Below, one piece after another: positions 9,947-17,030 of a stretch of 64,000 nucleotides of DNA. Positions within the stretch are counted from its first letter, which is position 1. Each line of letters opens with the position of its first letter. Position numbers and translations under genes: made by a program. This stretch comes from Winogradskyella jejuensis. GTDB taxonomy: Bacteria > Bacteroidota > Bacteroidia > Flavobacteriales > Flavobacteriaceae. The notes beneath the pieces are model-generated. The model was not told the DNA's origin and did not search any database. It saw nothing but the letters and a program-made list of their open reading frames with translations. The DNA lies in the NCBI RefSeq assembly GCF_900129745.1, contig NZ_FQWS01000001.1:1550001-1614000 (forward strand), written 5' to 3'.

Positions 9947-10561
9947 TTAAAATAAACCATTTATTTCTGCATCAATTTTATTGATAATGCCTCCTAAATC
10001 TTCAGGATTAGCAACAAAATCTAAATTGTCTACATCTATAATAAGTAAGTTTCCTTTATTGTATTTGCTAATCCATGCTTCGTAGCGCTCATTAAGACGA
10101 CTTAGGTAATCAATGCTGATAGAGTTTTCGTAATCACGACCACGCTTGTGAATTTGTGCTACTAAATTTTGAATACTACTTCGTAGATAAATTAAAAGGT
10201 CTGGACCCTTCACAAAAGATTCCATAAGCTCAAAAAGAGAAGAGTAATTCTCAAAATCGCGATTTGTCATAAGGCCCATGGCATGCAAGTTGGGAGCAAA
10301 AATAAAGGCATCTTCATAGATGGTTCTATCTTGTATAATACTCTTACCACTTTGCTGAATTTGATTCACTTGGCGAAATCTACTATTCAAAAAATAGACC
10401 TGTAGATTAAAACTCCAACGCTCCATTTGGTTGTAAAAATCATCCAGATAAGGATTGTCTACAACATCTTCGAGTTGTGCTTCCCACTTATAGTGTTTAG
10501 CTAGTAATTTTGTGAGCGTAGTTTTTCCTGCGCCTATATTTCCCGCAATAGCAACATGCAT
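9947..10561 (-). CDS. Deoxynucleoside kinase
   Basis: A 204-residue kinase of the dNK/dCK-dGK family that phosphorylates deoxynucleosides in salvage. The P-loop GNIGAGKTTL is at residues 7-16. The DRTIYEDAFIFA motif (Asp-Arg base and Glu) lies near residue 80, followed by DLLIYLRSS and a lid with KRGRDYE. Which deoxynucleoside it prefers is not obvious from the sequence. It starts 3 nt after the stop of the upstream secreted-protein gene, so the two are probably cotranscribed, although their functions do not obviously match. It converges with the App1-like gene. Confidence 0.9.
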   Translation of the reverse strand: MHVAIAGNIGAGKTTLTKLLAKHYKWEAQLEDVVDNPYLDDFYNQMERWSFNLQVYFLNSRFRQVNQIQQSGKSIIQDRTIYEDAFIFAPNLHAMGLMTNRDFENYSSLFELMESFVKGPDLLIYLRSSIQNLVAQIHKRGRDYENSISIDYLSRLNERYEAWISKYNKGNLLIIDVDNLDFVANPEDLGGIINKIDAEINGLF

Positions 10562-10564
10562 AAT

Positions 10565-11350
10565 TTATTGTGATTTTAGTTGGTAGCGACGTAGCTTTTC
10601 GTCGTTGTAAATATACAAGGTTTCATTGGTTACCAAAAACTGATTTATTAACAAATCTAAACCACTAAGTGGTACTAACTCTGTCGTATTTTTTTGTAAA
10701 AGAAACAATTCATTATCAGCTTTTAACACCAAATTTGCTTTGCTAAAAGCCATTTCGGTATAGCCTTTATTTTCAATCTTATGGATGAGGCTACCAAAAT
10801 AACTGTAGATGTACAGATACTTTTCTGTAAGTAGATAGCAATAGTTATAATCGCTTTTTAAATCCAAAGCCTGAGACTGGATAGGTACCGTTTTTATGCG
10901 TGTTTTGTTATTGAGATAGTCGTACAATTCCAGTAGTTGTAAGTCTTGATTAAACAACCACAAGGTATTATCATAACCAGTAGAAACTAGACTTACATTT
11001 TTGTACTCTGAAGTTGTGTTGAAGTCTACTTTGGTAATCTCTGCCAAACGATTGTCTAAAATTACCACGGTATTAAAATCATGATAAAAAAGATTTATTT
11101 TTAAAGGATTAAATGCATTTGCAGAGCTTATTTTTCCGAGTTGAAAGTTGGCATAGCTAATAGTTGTATCAGCCGTTTTTTTATAGAAACTTTCGTTTTC
11201 ATCAGAATAATACAAAGTCCCGAAGGTATCTACTCCATAAACTTTATCAGCTTTTAATGTTATTTCATCTTGAAACTTAAGCGCGACTTCATTTTGAGTA
11301 AACCCAACAAAAAATGCAAGACAAAATATTGAAAATAGAAACTGTTTCAT
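10565..11350 (-). CDS. Secreted hypothetical protein, possible beta-propeller
   Basis: A 261-residue protein with a signal peptide (MKQFLFSIFCLAFFVGFTQ) and then repeated short beta-strand patterns with YSYFGSLIHKIENK- and LVTNETLYIYNDEKL-like blades, suggesting a small propeller fold. I do not recognise a named family. It is upstream of the deoxynucleoside kinase, separated by only 3 nt, an arrangement I believe recurs in Flavobacteriaceae. On the minus strand a -7-like TActTTTC lies about 9 nt before the ATG (plus-strand 11359-11366). Function unknown. Confidence 0.75.
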   Translation of the reverse strand: MKQFLFSIFCLAFFVGFTQNEVALKFQDEITLKADKVYGVDTFGTLYYSDENESFYKKTADTTISYANFQLGKISSANAFNPLKINLFYHDFNTVVILDNRLAEITKVDFNTTSEYKNVSLVSTGYDNTLWLFNQDLQLLELYDYLNNKTRIKTVPIQSQALDLKSDYNYCYLLTEKYLYIYSYFGSLIHKIENKGYTEMAFSKANLVLKADNELFLLQKNTTELVPLSGLDLLINQFLVTNETLYIYNDEKLRRYQLKSQ

Positions 11351-11392
11351 ACCAAACCGAAAAGTACGAAAATTGTGCCATTAATTCTTTCT

Positions 11393-11420
11393 TGTCATGC
11401 TGAACTCGTTTCAGCATCTC
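11393..11420. repeat. Dispersed palindromic repeat, family A copy 1
   Basis: A 28-bp element with arms ATGCTGA / TCAGCAT. A second copy lies at 61468-61495, matching at 24 of 28 positions. Two of the four differences are a compensating pair that keeps the palindrome. It sits in the intergenic space between the secreted protein and the response regulator. Confidence 0.7.
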
Positions 11421-11460
11421 GTTAAAACAGATAAGATTTTTTTTAATTGTTACTTCTATT

Positions 11461-11486
11461 AGATTTCGACTGCGCTCAATCTGACA
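11461..11486. repeat. Dispersed repeat, family B copy 1 (minus orientation)
   Basis: Read on the minus strand it contains TGAGCgcAGTCGAA flanked by AGATT / AATCT arms. A related copy, TGAGCtAGTCGAA, occurs at 61528-61555 next to the other family A copy. The two families thus occur as a pair at both loci. They are probably mobile or REP-like intergenic elements of flavobacteria. Confidence 0.6.
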
Positions 11487-11508
11487 ACATAATCAATTTT
11501 AAAATAAG

Positions 11509-12192
11509 TTAATCCGTCAACTTATAACCAAAACCACGTACATTAAGAATCTGAATGCTTTCGTCTTGTTTTAGTTTCTTTCTAAGTTTGGAGATAAACA
11601 CATCCATACTTCTAGCAGAGAAAAAATCATCTGTACCCCAAAGCTTGTTTAAAATAAGTGAGCGGTCAAGAACTGCGTTTTTATTTTTTATCAAATGAAA
11701 AAGTAAATGTGCCTCACGATGGGTAAGTTGAATAGGAGCTTCTGTTTTATAGCTTAGTAGCTGTTTCGGAAAATCGAAAGTGAAGTCTCCAAGAGCAATA
11801 ATCTCTGCTGTTTTCTGAAGTTTTGCTCTACCAATAAGATTGTGAATCCTAACAATAAGCTCTTCCATACTAAAGGGCTTTTTTAAATAATCGTTGCCAC
11901 CAATCGTAAAACCTTCAACTACATCCTGAGTTTGTGATTTAGCAGTTAAAAATATAATTGGAATGGTATCGTCAATCTTACGAATATCTTTTGCTAACGT
12001 AAAACCATCTTTTTTTGGCATCATAACGTCTAGAACTAAAAGTTCTGGAGACTCTGATTTATAGGTTTTAAAAGCTTTCTCTCCATCTTCACAAAGCAAG
12101 ACTTCAAAATCTCGGGTTTCAAGACTTTCTTTAATAATTTGTCCTAGTGCGGCTTCGTCTTCCGCAAGTAATATTTTTGTGGGATTAGCCAT
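11509..12192 (-). CDS. OmpR-family response regulator
   Basis: A 227-residue DNA-binding response regulator. The receiver domain has the acidic pair in LLAEDEA, the phosphoacceptor Asp55 in LLVLDVMMPKKDG, and the switch Thr and Lys in FLTAKS. A winged-helix effector domain follows, with LTHREAHLLFHLIKN and the recognition region SARSMDVFISKLRKKL. I chose the ATG at 12192 (MANPTK), which overlaps the kinase gene by 8 nt; a TTG 12 nt further upstream is less likely. It is cotranscribed with the kinase and divergent from the GLPGLI locus, its likely target. Confidence 0.93.
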   Translation of the reverse strand: MANPTKILLAEDEAALGQIIKESLETRDFEVLLCEDGEKAFKTYKSESPELLVLDVMMPKKDGFTLAKDIRKIDDTIPIIFLTAKSQTQDVVEGFTIGGNDYLKKPFSMEELIVRIHNLIGRAKLQKTAEIIALGDFTFDFPKQLLSYKTEAPIQLTHREAHLLFHLIKNKNAVLDRSLILNKLWGTDDFFSARSMDVFISKLRKKLKQDESIQILNVRGFGYKLTD

Positions 12193-13726
12193 TAGGAAGT
12201 TCAATTTTAAACGTGGTGAGTTTATTGTTAAGGTCTAATTGAATGGAGCCTTCATGTTTTTCTATAATACTTTTGGTGTAAAACAAACCAATGCCAAAGC
12301 CTTTTACATCATGCTTATTGCCTTTAGGAACACGATAAAATTTTTCAAAGATACGCTCTTTGCTTGCCTTTGTTAAGCTCGTGCCATTATCAGAAATATT
12401 GATATTAAAGCTATTTGTATTTGGTATTAAGTCTACGGTAATGATATCCCCACCATATTTTATAGCATTATCTAAAATGTTGTTTAATGCATTTTCAAAA
12501 TGAAAAATATCTACATTAGCTATCAAGCTCTCGACCTTAAAACTTGTTTGAATAGTTTTGTCTGTATATTGCGCTTGATACCTGCTGCAAAGTGAAGTTA
12601 AAAGTGCTACAATATCTATATGCTCTTTGTTAAGTTCAAGACTCTCACTGTCTAAAGTTGCGGTTTCTAAAAGTTTTTCAACCATAACATTTAGTTTAGA
12701 TAGTTGACTAGAAGACATATCAATATACTTCTTGGTTTTCTCTTTGTCTTCTATAACATTAAAGTTACTAATGCCTTCAAGAGCTACACCAATAGTAGCT
12801 ATAGGTGTTTTAAACTCGTGAGTAATGTTGCTAATGAGGTCGTTTTTAACCTCTGCCAGTTGTTTTTGATTCTTGATAATCTTTAATAAATAGAATAAGC
12901 AACTTATAACAGCTAGAACTAAAAATGTTGATATTAATATTCCGCTAAAACTACGTTTTAGAACATTTAAAGTTTCGTTAGCAAAGTTTAGTTTAAGAAG
13001 ACTGCCCTCTGGTAAAAATGAGGATTTAGATTCAATCTGAAGGTCATAATTGTCAAATTCATTTTTAGGCAGATTTTTTTTCATTTTTGCAAATCGAGCT
13101 TGTGTAGCACTATCTGGCACCTTTTCAAAATAAGCCAAATGGTGGTCAAGTTCAATCTTTTTTCTTTCAAAATCCTCTATAAGTAGTTTGTTAACCTCTC
13201 TTACATCTAAAGAGTCATTACTAATAGATATAAATATTTTTGTGGATAATAATTGAATTTCAGAGGCATTAATAGAAGGTTGAGTCAACTTCAAATCTCT
13301 TATAGTGCCTTTCAAAGAATCCAGGGAGATTGGATTATGTTCTTCATTATGAGCCTTCATCATAGAATCTGCACTAAATCCTCTAAATACGGATAGGCTT
13401 TTTATTTCACTTGTGTCAATGGTGTCAATGGGTTTAATCTTACCATTTTTCTCATCTATATTCTTTAGGATTTTAGTAAAGGCACTATTATCATCAAATA
13501 TGTCATCTGTAGAAGTCTCAGCAAATGAGAAGCCCACACGAGTTTCTTTAGCTAAATTAGCATAATAGTCGTCTACGGCCTTATCCAAACTTACCTGCAC
13601 ATCATTAATCAACTGTTGCTTATTAGTAAGGTAGTTTTTGTAATTCCAATAAATTTGTATGCTTATGGTGGCAAGTATTACTAGTGTAATTGCATACAAT
13701 ATATATCTATAACGTTTATCATTCAT
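12185..13726 (-). CDS. Sensor histidine kinase
   Basis: A 513-residue membrane sensor kinase. It has an N-terminal transmembrane helix (about residues 8-28), a periplasmic sensor region of about 230 residues rich in Ser/Asp and helical segments with no recognised domain, and a second helix around residues 260-282. The HisKA box NITHEFKTP carries phosphorylatable His303. The HATPase domain has NALNNILDNAIKYG (N box), ISDNGTS, and GFGIGLFYTKSI. It is the first gene of the pair. Its sensor region probably monitors the envelope, which fits the divergent set of secreted GLPGLI proteins. Confidence 0.92.
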   Translation of the reverse strand: MNDKRYRYILYAITLVILATISIQIYWNYKNYLTNKQQLINDVQVSLDKAVDDYYANLAKETRVGFSFAETSTDDIFDDNSAFTKILKNIDEKNGKIKPIDTIDTSEIKSLSVFRGFSADSMMKAHNEEHNPISLDSLKGTIRDLKLTQPSINASEIQLLSTKIFISISNDSLDVREVNKLLIEDFERKKIELDHHLAYFEKVPDSATQARFAKMKKNLPKNEFDNYDLQIESKSSFLPEGSLLKLNFANETLNVLKRSFSGILISTFLVLAVISCLFYLLKIIKNQKQLAEVKNDLISNITHEFKTPIATIGVALEGISNFNVIEDKEKTKKYIDMSSSQLSKLNVMVEKLLETATLDSESLELNKEHIDIVALLTSLCSRYQAQYTDKTIQTSFKVESLIANVDIFHFENALNNILDNAIKYGGDIITVDLIPNTNSFNINISDNGTSLTKASKERIFEKFYRVPKGNKHDVKGFGIGLFYTKSIIEKHEGSIQLDLNNKLTTFKIELPNG

Positions 13727-13730
13727 GCTT

Positions 13731-13738
13731 CAAAAGTA
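13731..13738 (-). promoter_or_regulatory. -7 element of the histidine kinase gene
   Basis: On the minus strand TActTTTG matches TAnnTTTG exactly and ends 4 nt before the ATG, so the mRNA would be nearly leaderless. It overlaps one of two 9-bp direct repeats, AAAGTAGAC on the plus strand, at 13733-13741 and 13751-13759 (18-bp period), which could serve autoregulation. Confidence 0.5.
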
Positions 13739-13765
13739 GACCATATTCTTAAAGTAGACTAATCG

Positions 13766-13821
13766 CTTAACACACGTTAACGTTGGTTAACTCTAATGTA
13801 GAGAATAAGTTAACATATTTG
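13766..13821 (+). promoter_or_regulatory. Phased GTTAAC direct repeats and promoter of the GLPGLI locus
   Basis: CTTAAC at 13766, GTTAAC at 13776 and GTTAAC at 13786 are spaced exactly 10 bp, with a fourth GTTAAC at 13809. A -7-like CAtaTTTG (one mismatch) follows at 13814-13821. Same-face direct repeats of this period are the usual binding pattern of OmpR-type regulators, and the divergent neighbour encodes one. Binding is inferred. Confidence 0.5.
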
Positions 13822-13850
13822 TAGTGTACTAATCAAAAAACAAATACAAA

Positions 13851-14222
13851 ATGAAAAATTTAATTACATTGATTACATTATTTATGGCAACAGCAATCTT
13901 TGCACAATCAAAAGATTTGAATGGTAAGGTTAAGCTAGATGACGTTAAAATTGAAAACGTAAGTATAAGCGTTGAAGTTGATTCTGCAGAAGACATTGAA
14001 TCTACGTTTTCAATCAAAGATTTTGAAGAACTATTAGATATTACCGAAAAAGGTGAAGAATTGAGTTTTAAAATAAAATGTAATGGAAAGACCATGTCTA
14101 ATGGCGTAAAGTCTAGCATGAGCTATGAAATAAAGGGAAACACTAACGACAAAAAAGAGTTTCTTAAGAACATTAAAAAACTTAGAAAAGCAGCAATTAA
14201 ATATTACAAATCAAAAGAGTAA
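13851..14222 (+). CDS. Small secreted protein of unknown function
   Basis: A 123-residue protein with a clean signal peptide (MKNLITLITLFMATAIFAQ). The mature part has two or three beta-strand stretches rich in Val, Asp and Glu (KLDDVKIENVSISVEVDSAED), then a Lys-rich helical C-terminus. No known family recognised. It is the first gene downstream of the phased repeats and lies 12 nt before the first GLPGLI gene, so it is probably cotranscribed with it. Its position opposite the histidine kinase suggests it belongs to the same response, possibly as an accessory or feedback factor. That role is speculative. Confidence 0.75.
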   Translation: MKNLITLITLFMATAIFAQSKDLNGKVKLDDVKIENVSISVEVDSAEDIESTFSIKDFEELLDITEKGEELSFKIKCNGKTMSNGVKSSMSYEIKGNTNDKKEFLKNIKKLRKAAIKYYKSKE

Positions 14223-14234
14223 AATCATCATAAA

Positions 14235-15092
14235 ATGAAAACAGTTATTAGAGTTTTATTCTTGAGTTTAGCACTGGTCTTTACCAGTGCTCAAGCTCAG
14301 GATTTTCAAGGAAAAGCAGTTTACAAAACAAGTCGTGCTATAGATATTAAAATAGACAGTACCAAAGTCAATGATGAGCTGCATAAGCAAATGCAAGCCA
14401 TGTTGAGAAAACAATTTCAGAAAACATTTACTTTAAATTTTGATAAAGAAGCGTCTGTTTACAAAGAAGATGAGTCTTTAGCGCCACCACAAGTAGGTGG
14501 TGGAGATATTCAAGTTATGGTTATAGGCGATGGTGGAGGCGGTGACATCTTGTATAAGAATACAAAAGACAAGCGTTACACAGACCAAAAAGACGTCTAC
14601 GGTAAAATATTTTTAGTAAAAGATGAGTTGAAACCTATTGAGTGGAAATTAGAATCTGAAACTAAATATATCGGAGAGTACCAATGCTTTAAAGCTACAT
14701 TCTCTAGAGAGATTGAAGTAGACAATAGTACAAGTTTTAGCAGTAGTGATAACGAAAAAGACGAGAGAGATATTGAAACTGTAAAAGAAACTCAAATCGT
14801 TACCGCTTGGTATACACCACAAATTCCTGTTAATAACGGCCCAGGAAATTATTATGGATTACCAGGGCTAATATTAGAAGTTAGCACGGATAAGCAACAA
14901 ATAGTTTGCACTAAGATTATTTTGAATCCCGAAAAGAAGATTGAAATTTCTGAGCCAACTAAAGGGAAAGAGATAGACCAAGAAGGTTACGATAAAATCA
15001 TGGAGAAAAAACGTAAAGAGATGCTAGAACGCTTTAAGCCAAGAAAGGGAAATCGCGGTGGCGAAGCCATTGAATTAAGGATTGGAGGCTAA
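14235..15092 (+). CDS. GLPGLI family secreted protein, paralogue 1
   Basis: A 285-residue protein with a signal peptide ending around AQAQ. It carries the family's name motif GLPGLILEV from residue 208, preceded by AWYTPQIPVNNGPGNYY. The family (TIGR01200) is restricted largely to Bacteroidota and has no assigned function. Shared features with the two downstream paralogues are DFQGKAVYKT at the mature N-terminus, TLNFDKEASVYKEDE, KIFLVKDELKPIEWKLESETKYIGEYQCFKA (read as separate conserved blocks) and a Lys/Arg-Gly-rich tail. The gene is separated by 12 nt from the small secreted gene and by 91 nt from the next paralogue. Confidence 0.88.
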   Translation: MKTVIRVLFLSLALVFTSAQAQDFQGKAVYKTSRAIDIKIDSTKVNDELHKQMQAMLRKQFQKTFTLNFDKEASVYKEDESLAPPQVGGGDIQVMVIGDGGGGDILYKNTKDKRYTDQKDVYGKIFLVKDELKPIEWKLESETKYIGEYQCFKATFSREIEVDNSTSFSSSDNEKDERDIETVKETQIVTAWYTPQIPVNNGPGNYYGLPGLILEVSTDKQQIVCTKIILNPEKKIEISEPTKGKEIDQEGYDKIMEKKRKEMLERFKPRKGNRGGEAIELRIGG

Positions 15093-15121
15093 ATAACTAG
15101 TGTTAATGTTTTGATAAACAG

Positions 15122-15152
15122 AATCATTATGTTTAATGATTGCTTAGATTTG
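15122..15152 (+). promoter_or_regulatory. Inverted repeat and -7 element before GLPGLI paralogue 2
   Basis: AATCATTA / TAATGATT is a perfect 8-bp inverted repeat (15122-15141) with a TGTT loop and no T run. It is followed by TAgaTTTG at 15145-15152, an exact -7 match. GTTAAAC overlaps its end at 15152, similar to the GTTAAC boxes upstream. This suggests the second paralogue can be transcribed on its own. Confidence 0.45.
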
Positions 15153-15183
15153 TTAAACACAATAACAATTTTAGACCATCATC

Positions 15184-16017
15184 ATGAAATCGATTTTATT
15201 AAAACTTAGCATTTTAACTCTAATTTTTAGTGTTTCACTTCAAAGTAAAGCACAAGAATTTCAAGGCAAAGCGTATTACTTTTCAAAATCTACAATGGAT
15301 TTAGGAAGATGGGGAGCTAGGCTCAGCGAGGCACAAAAAAAACAGGTTATGGCGCGGATGAAAAATCGCTTAGAAAAAACCTATGTCTTAAGTTTTAACA
15401 AAACAGAATCTTTTTTTAAAGAAGATGAAAAGTTAGACGCTATGTCTGGTGCAACAGATTCTTGGGGGAAAAACTTTGCTCAAGGCGATTCTTATAAAAA
15501 CGTAAAAGATAATGCTTTGGTACAGAGTCAAGAGTTTTATGGTAAGAAGTTTTTGGTAAAGGACAAATTACAAAAGATAGATTGGCAATTGGGTTCAGAA
15601 ACCAAACAGATTGGGAATTACACTTGTTTTAAAGCTATGGCACTTGTTCCGTCAGATGAATTATCATGGTACAATTTTTCATGGGATAAGTTAAGAAGAC
15701 AAGAACTACAAGTTGATTCTACTGGAGCGGTAAAAGAATCAGAGATAAAGATGACACAAGTAGAAGCGTGGTATACACCACAAATCCCTGTAAGTCATGG
15801 TCCTTCTGAATATTGGGGTTTACCAGGTTTGATTTTAGAAGTCAGTGCAGATAATAATACGATGTTGTGTTCCAAGATTGTAATTAATCCTAAAGAAACC
15901 ATTGAGATTGAAGCGCCTAAAAGAGGTGAGGAAATCAATAAAGAAGATTACCAAGCTACAGTTATTGATAAGATGAAAGATTTTAGAAACAATCGTAGTG
16001 GGCGTCGAAGAGGTTAA
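15184..16017 (+). CDS. GLPGLI family secreted protein, paralogue 2
   Basis: A 277-residue paralogue of its neighbours, with a signal peptide ending near SKAQ. The motif GLPGLILEV starts at residue 212 after AWYTPQIPVSHGPSEYW. The mature start EFQGKAYYFSKS, the central blocks TYVLSFNKTESFFKEDE, YGKKFLVKD and SETKQIGNYTCFKA, and the basic C-terminus (NRSGRRRG) align with the other two. A conserved Cys pair (NYTCFKA and MLCSKI) is present in this copy and in paralogue 1. Function unknown; export to the periplasm or outer membrane is expected. Confidence 0.88.
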   Translation: MKSILLKLSILTLIFSVSLQSKAQEFQGKAYYFSKSTMDLGRWGARLSEAQKKQVMARMKNRLEKTYVLSFNKTESFFKEDEKLDAMSGATDSWGKNFAQGDSYKNVKDNALVQSQEFYGKKFLVKDKLQKIDWQLGSETKQIGNYTCFKAMALVPSDELSWYNFSWDKLRRQELQVDSTGAVKESEIKMTQVEAWYTPQIPVSHGPSEYWGLPGLILEVSADNNTMLCSKIVINPKETIEIEAPKRGEEINKEDYQATVIDKMKDFRNNRSGRRRG

Positions 16018-16021
16018 TTTG

Positions 16022-16082
16022 TTTAACTTAAGTTTAACAAAGCGCGGTTTAACTTTTTGTTATTTCACAAGTCTTAATGTTG
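16022..16082 (+). promoter_or_regulatory. GTTTAAC repeats and promoter-like site before GLPGLI paralogue 3
   Basis: GTTTAAC occurs at 16021, 16032 and 16047, followed 21 nt later by a -7-like TAatGTTG (16075-16082, one mismatch). The distance from last repeat to -7 (21 nt) nearly equals that in the promoter at 13766-13821 (22 nt), supporting a shared regulator. Confidence 0.4.
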
Positions 16083-16108
16083 TAACATTAAGTTTAAACA
16101 GAAAACAA

Positions 16109-16987
16109 ATGAAATCATCTCTACTTAAAACTTTAGCATTTGCAATAGCAATACTAGCAAGTTCTTTCTCTTTTGGTCAAGCTTTTCAAGGTAAGGCATA
16201 CTACCAAACAAAAACAACCATTGATATGAGTCAGTTTGGCGGTGGAAACAGACAAGTTAGTCCCGAACAAATGAAACGCTGGCAAGAAAGAATGAAAAGC
16301 TTTCTTGAAAAAGAATATATCCTAACCTTCAATAAAGAGGAATCCATATACAAAGAAGAGGAACGTCTTGAGGCACAAGGCTCAGGAGGAGGATGGGGAG
16401 GATTTGCTAGTAGTTTTACAGGTGGTCCAAAATACAAGAATGTAAAAGACAAAGAACTTATCCAAGACCAAGAGTTTTTTGGTAAGCAGTTTCTCATAAA
16501 AGACGAGCTTAAAAACTTAGAATGGAAAATGGGTTCTGAAACCAAGCAAATCGGTAATTATACTGTTTTTAAAGCTACTGCAACTAAGCCTGTTACGGGA
16601 TTAGATTGGAGAAGCATGAGACGTCGCCAACCAGAAGCTACAAAGAAGGAAAAGGATTCAACCAAAGCAGATAAATCTGGAGACCCAATGGACGAAGTTG
16701 AGATTCCAAAAACTATTGAAGTCGTGGCATGGTACACACCTCAAATTCCTATAAACCAAGGTCCAGATGATTATTGGGGTTTGCCAGGTCTTATTTTAGA
16801 AGTTAACGCAGACCGTACCACAATCCTTTGTACAAAAATTATAATGAACCCTAAGGAAAAAGATAATATTAAGAAACCTGAAAAAGGAGAAGTTGTAACA
16901 CAAGAAGAATACACAGAAATTACCACAAAGAAGATGCAAGAAATGAGAGATAACTGGCGAGGAAGACGAGGAGGAAGAAGAAATTAA
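16109..16987 (+). CDS. GLPGLI family secreted protein, paralogue 3
   Basis: A 292-residue paralogue. I chose the ATG at 16109 because it gives a proper signal peptide (KSSLLKTLAFAIAILASSF, cleaved near FGQ); the longer frame from 15998 would begin inside paralogue 2 and read through the promoter region. GLPGLILEV starts at residue 224 after AWYTPQIPINQGPDDYW. This copy has a longer Lys/Asp-rich insert before that motif (around residues 175-205) and an Arg/Gly-rich end. The first Cys of the pair seen in the other paralogues is replaced here (NYTVFKA), so it probably lacks that disulfide. It lies 43 nt before the beta-barrel gene. Confidence 0.87.
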   Translation: MKSSLLKTLAFAIAILASSFSFGQAFQGKAYYQTKTTIDMSQFGGGNRQVSPEQMKRWQERMKSFLEKEYILTFNKEESIYKEEERLEAQGSGGGWGGFASSFTGGPKYKNVKDKELIQDQEFFGKQFLIKDELKNLEWKMGSETKQIGNYTVFKATATKPVTGLDWRSMRRRQPEATKKEKDSTKADKSGDPMDEVEIPKTIEVVAWYTPQIPINQGPDDYWGLPGLILEVNADRTTILCTKIIMNPKEKDNIKKPEKGEVVTQEEYTEITTKKMQEMRDNWRGRRGGRRN

Positions 16988-17030
16988 CCATTTCTGTATA
17001 ACTAACCAATTTTATAACACATCATTCAAA

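Noticed and set aside
15998-16108. Longer GLPGLI paralogue 3 frame from 15998
   Set aside because: It overlaps paralogue 2 and the GTTTAAC/promoter region, and would hide the signal peptide.
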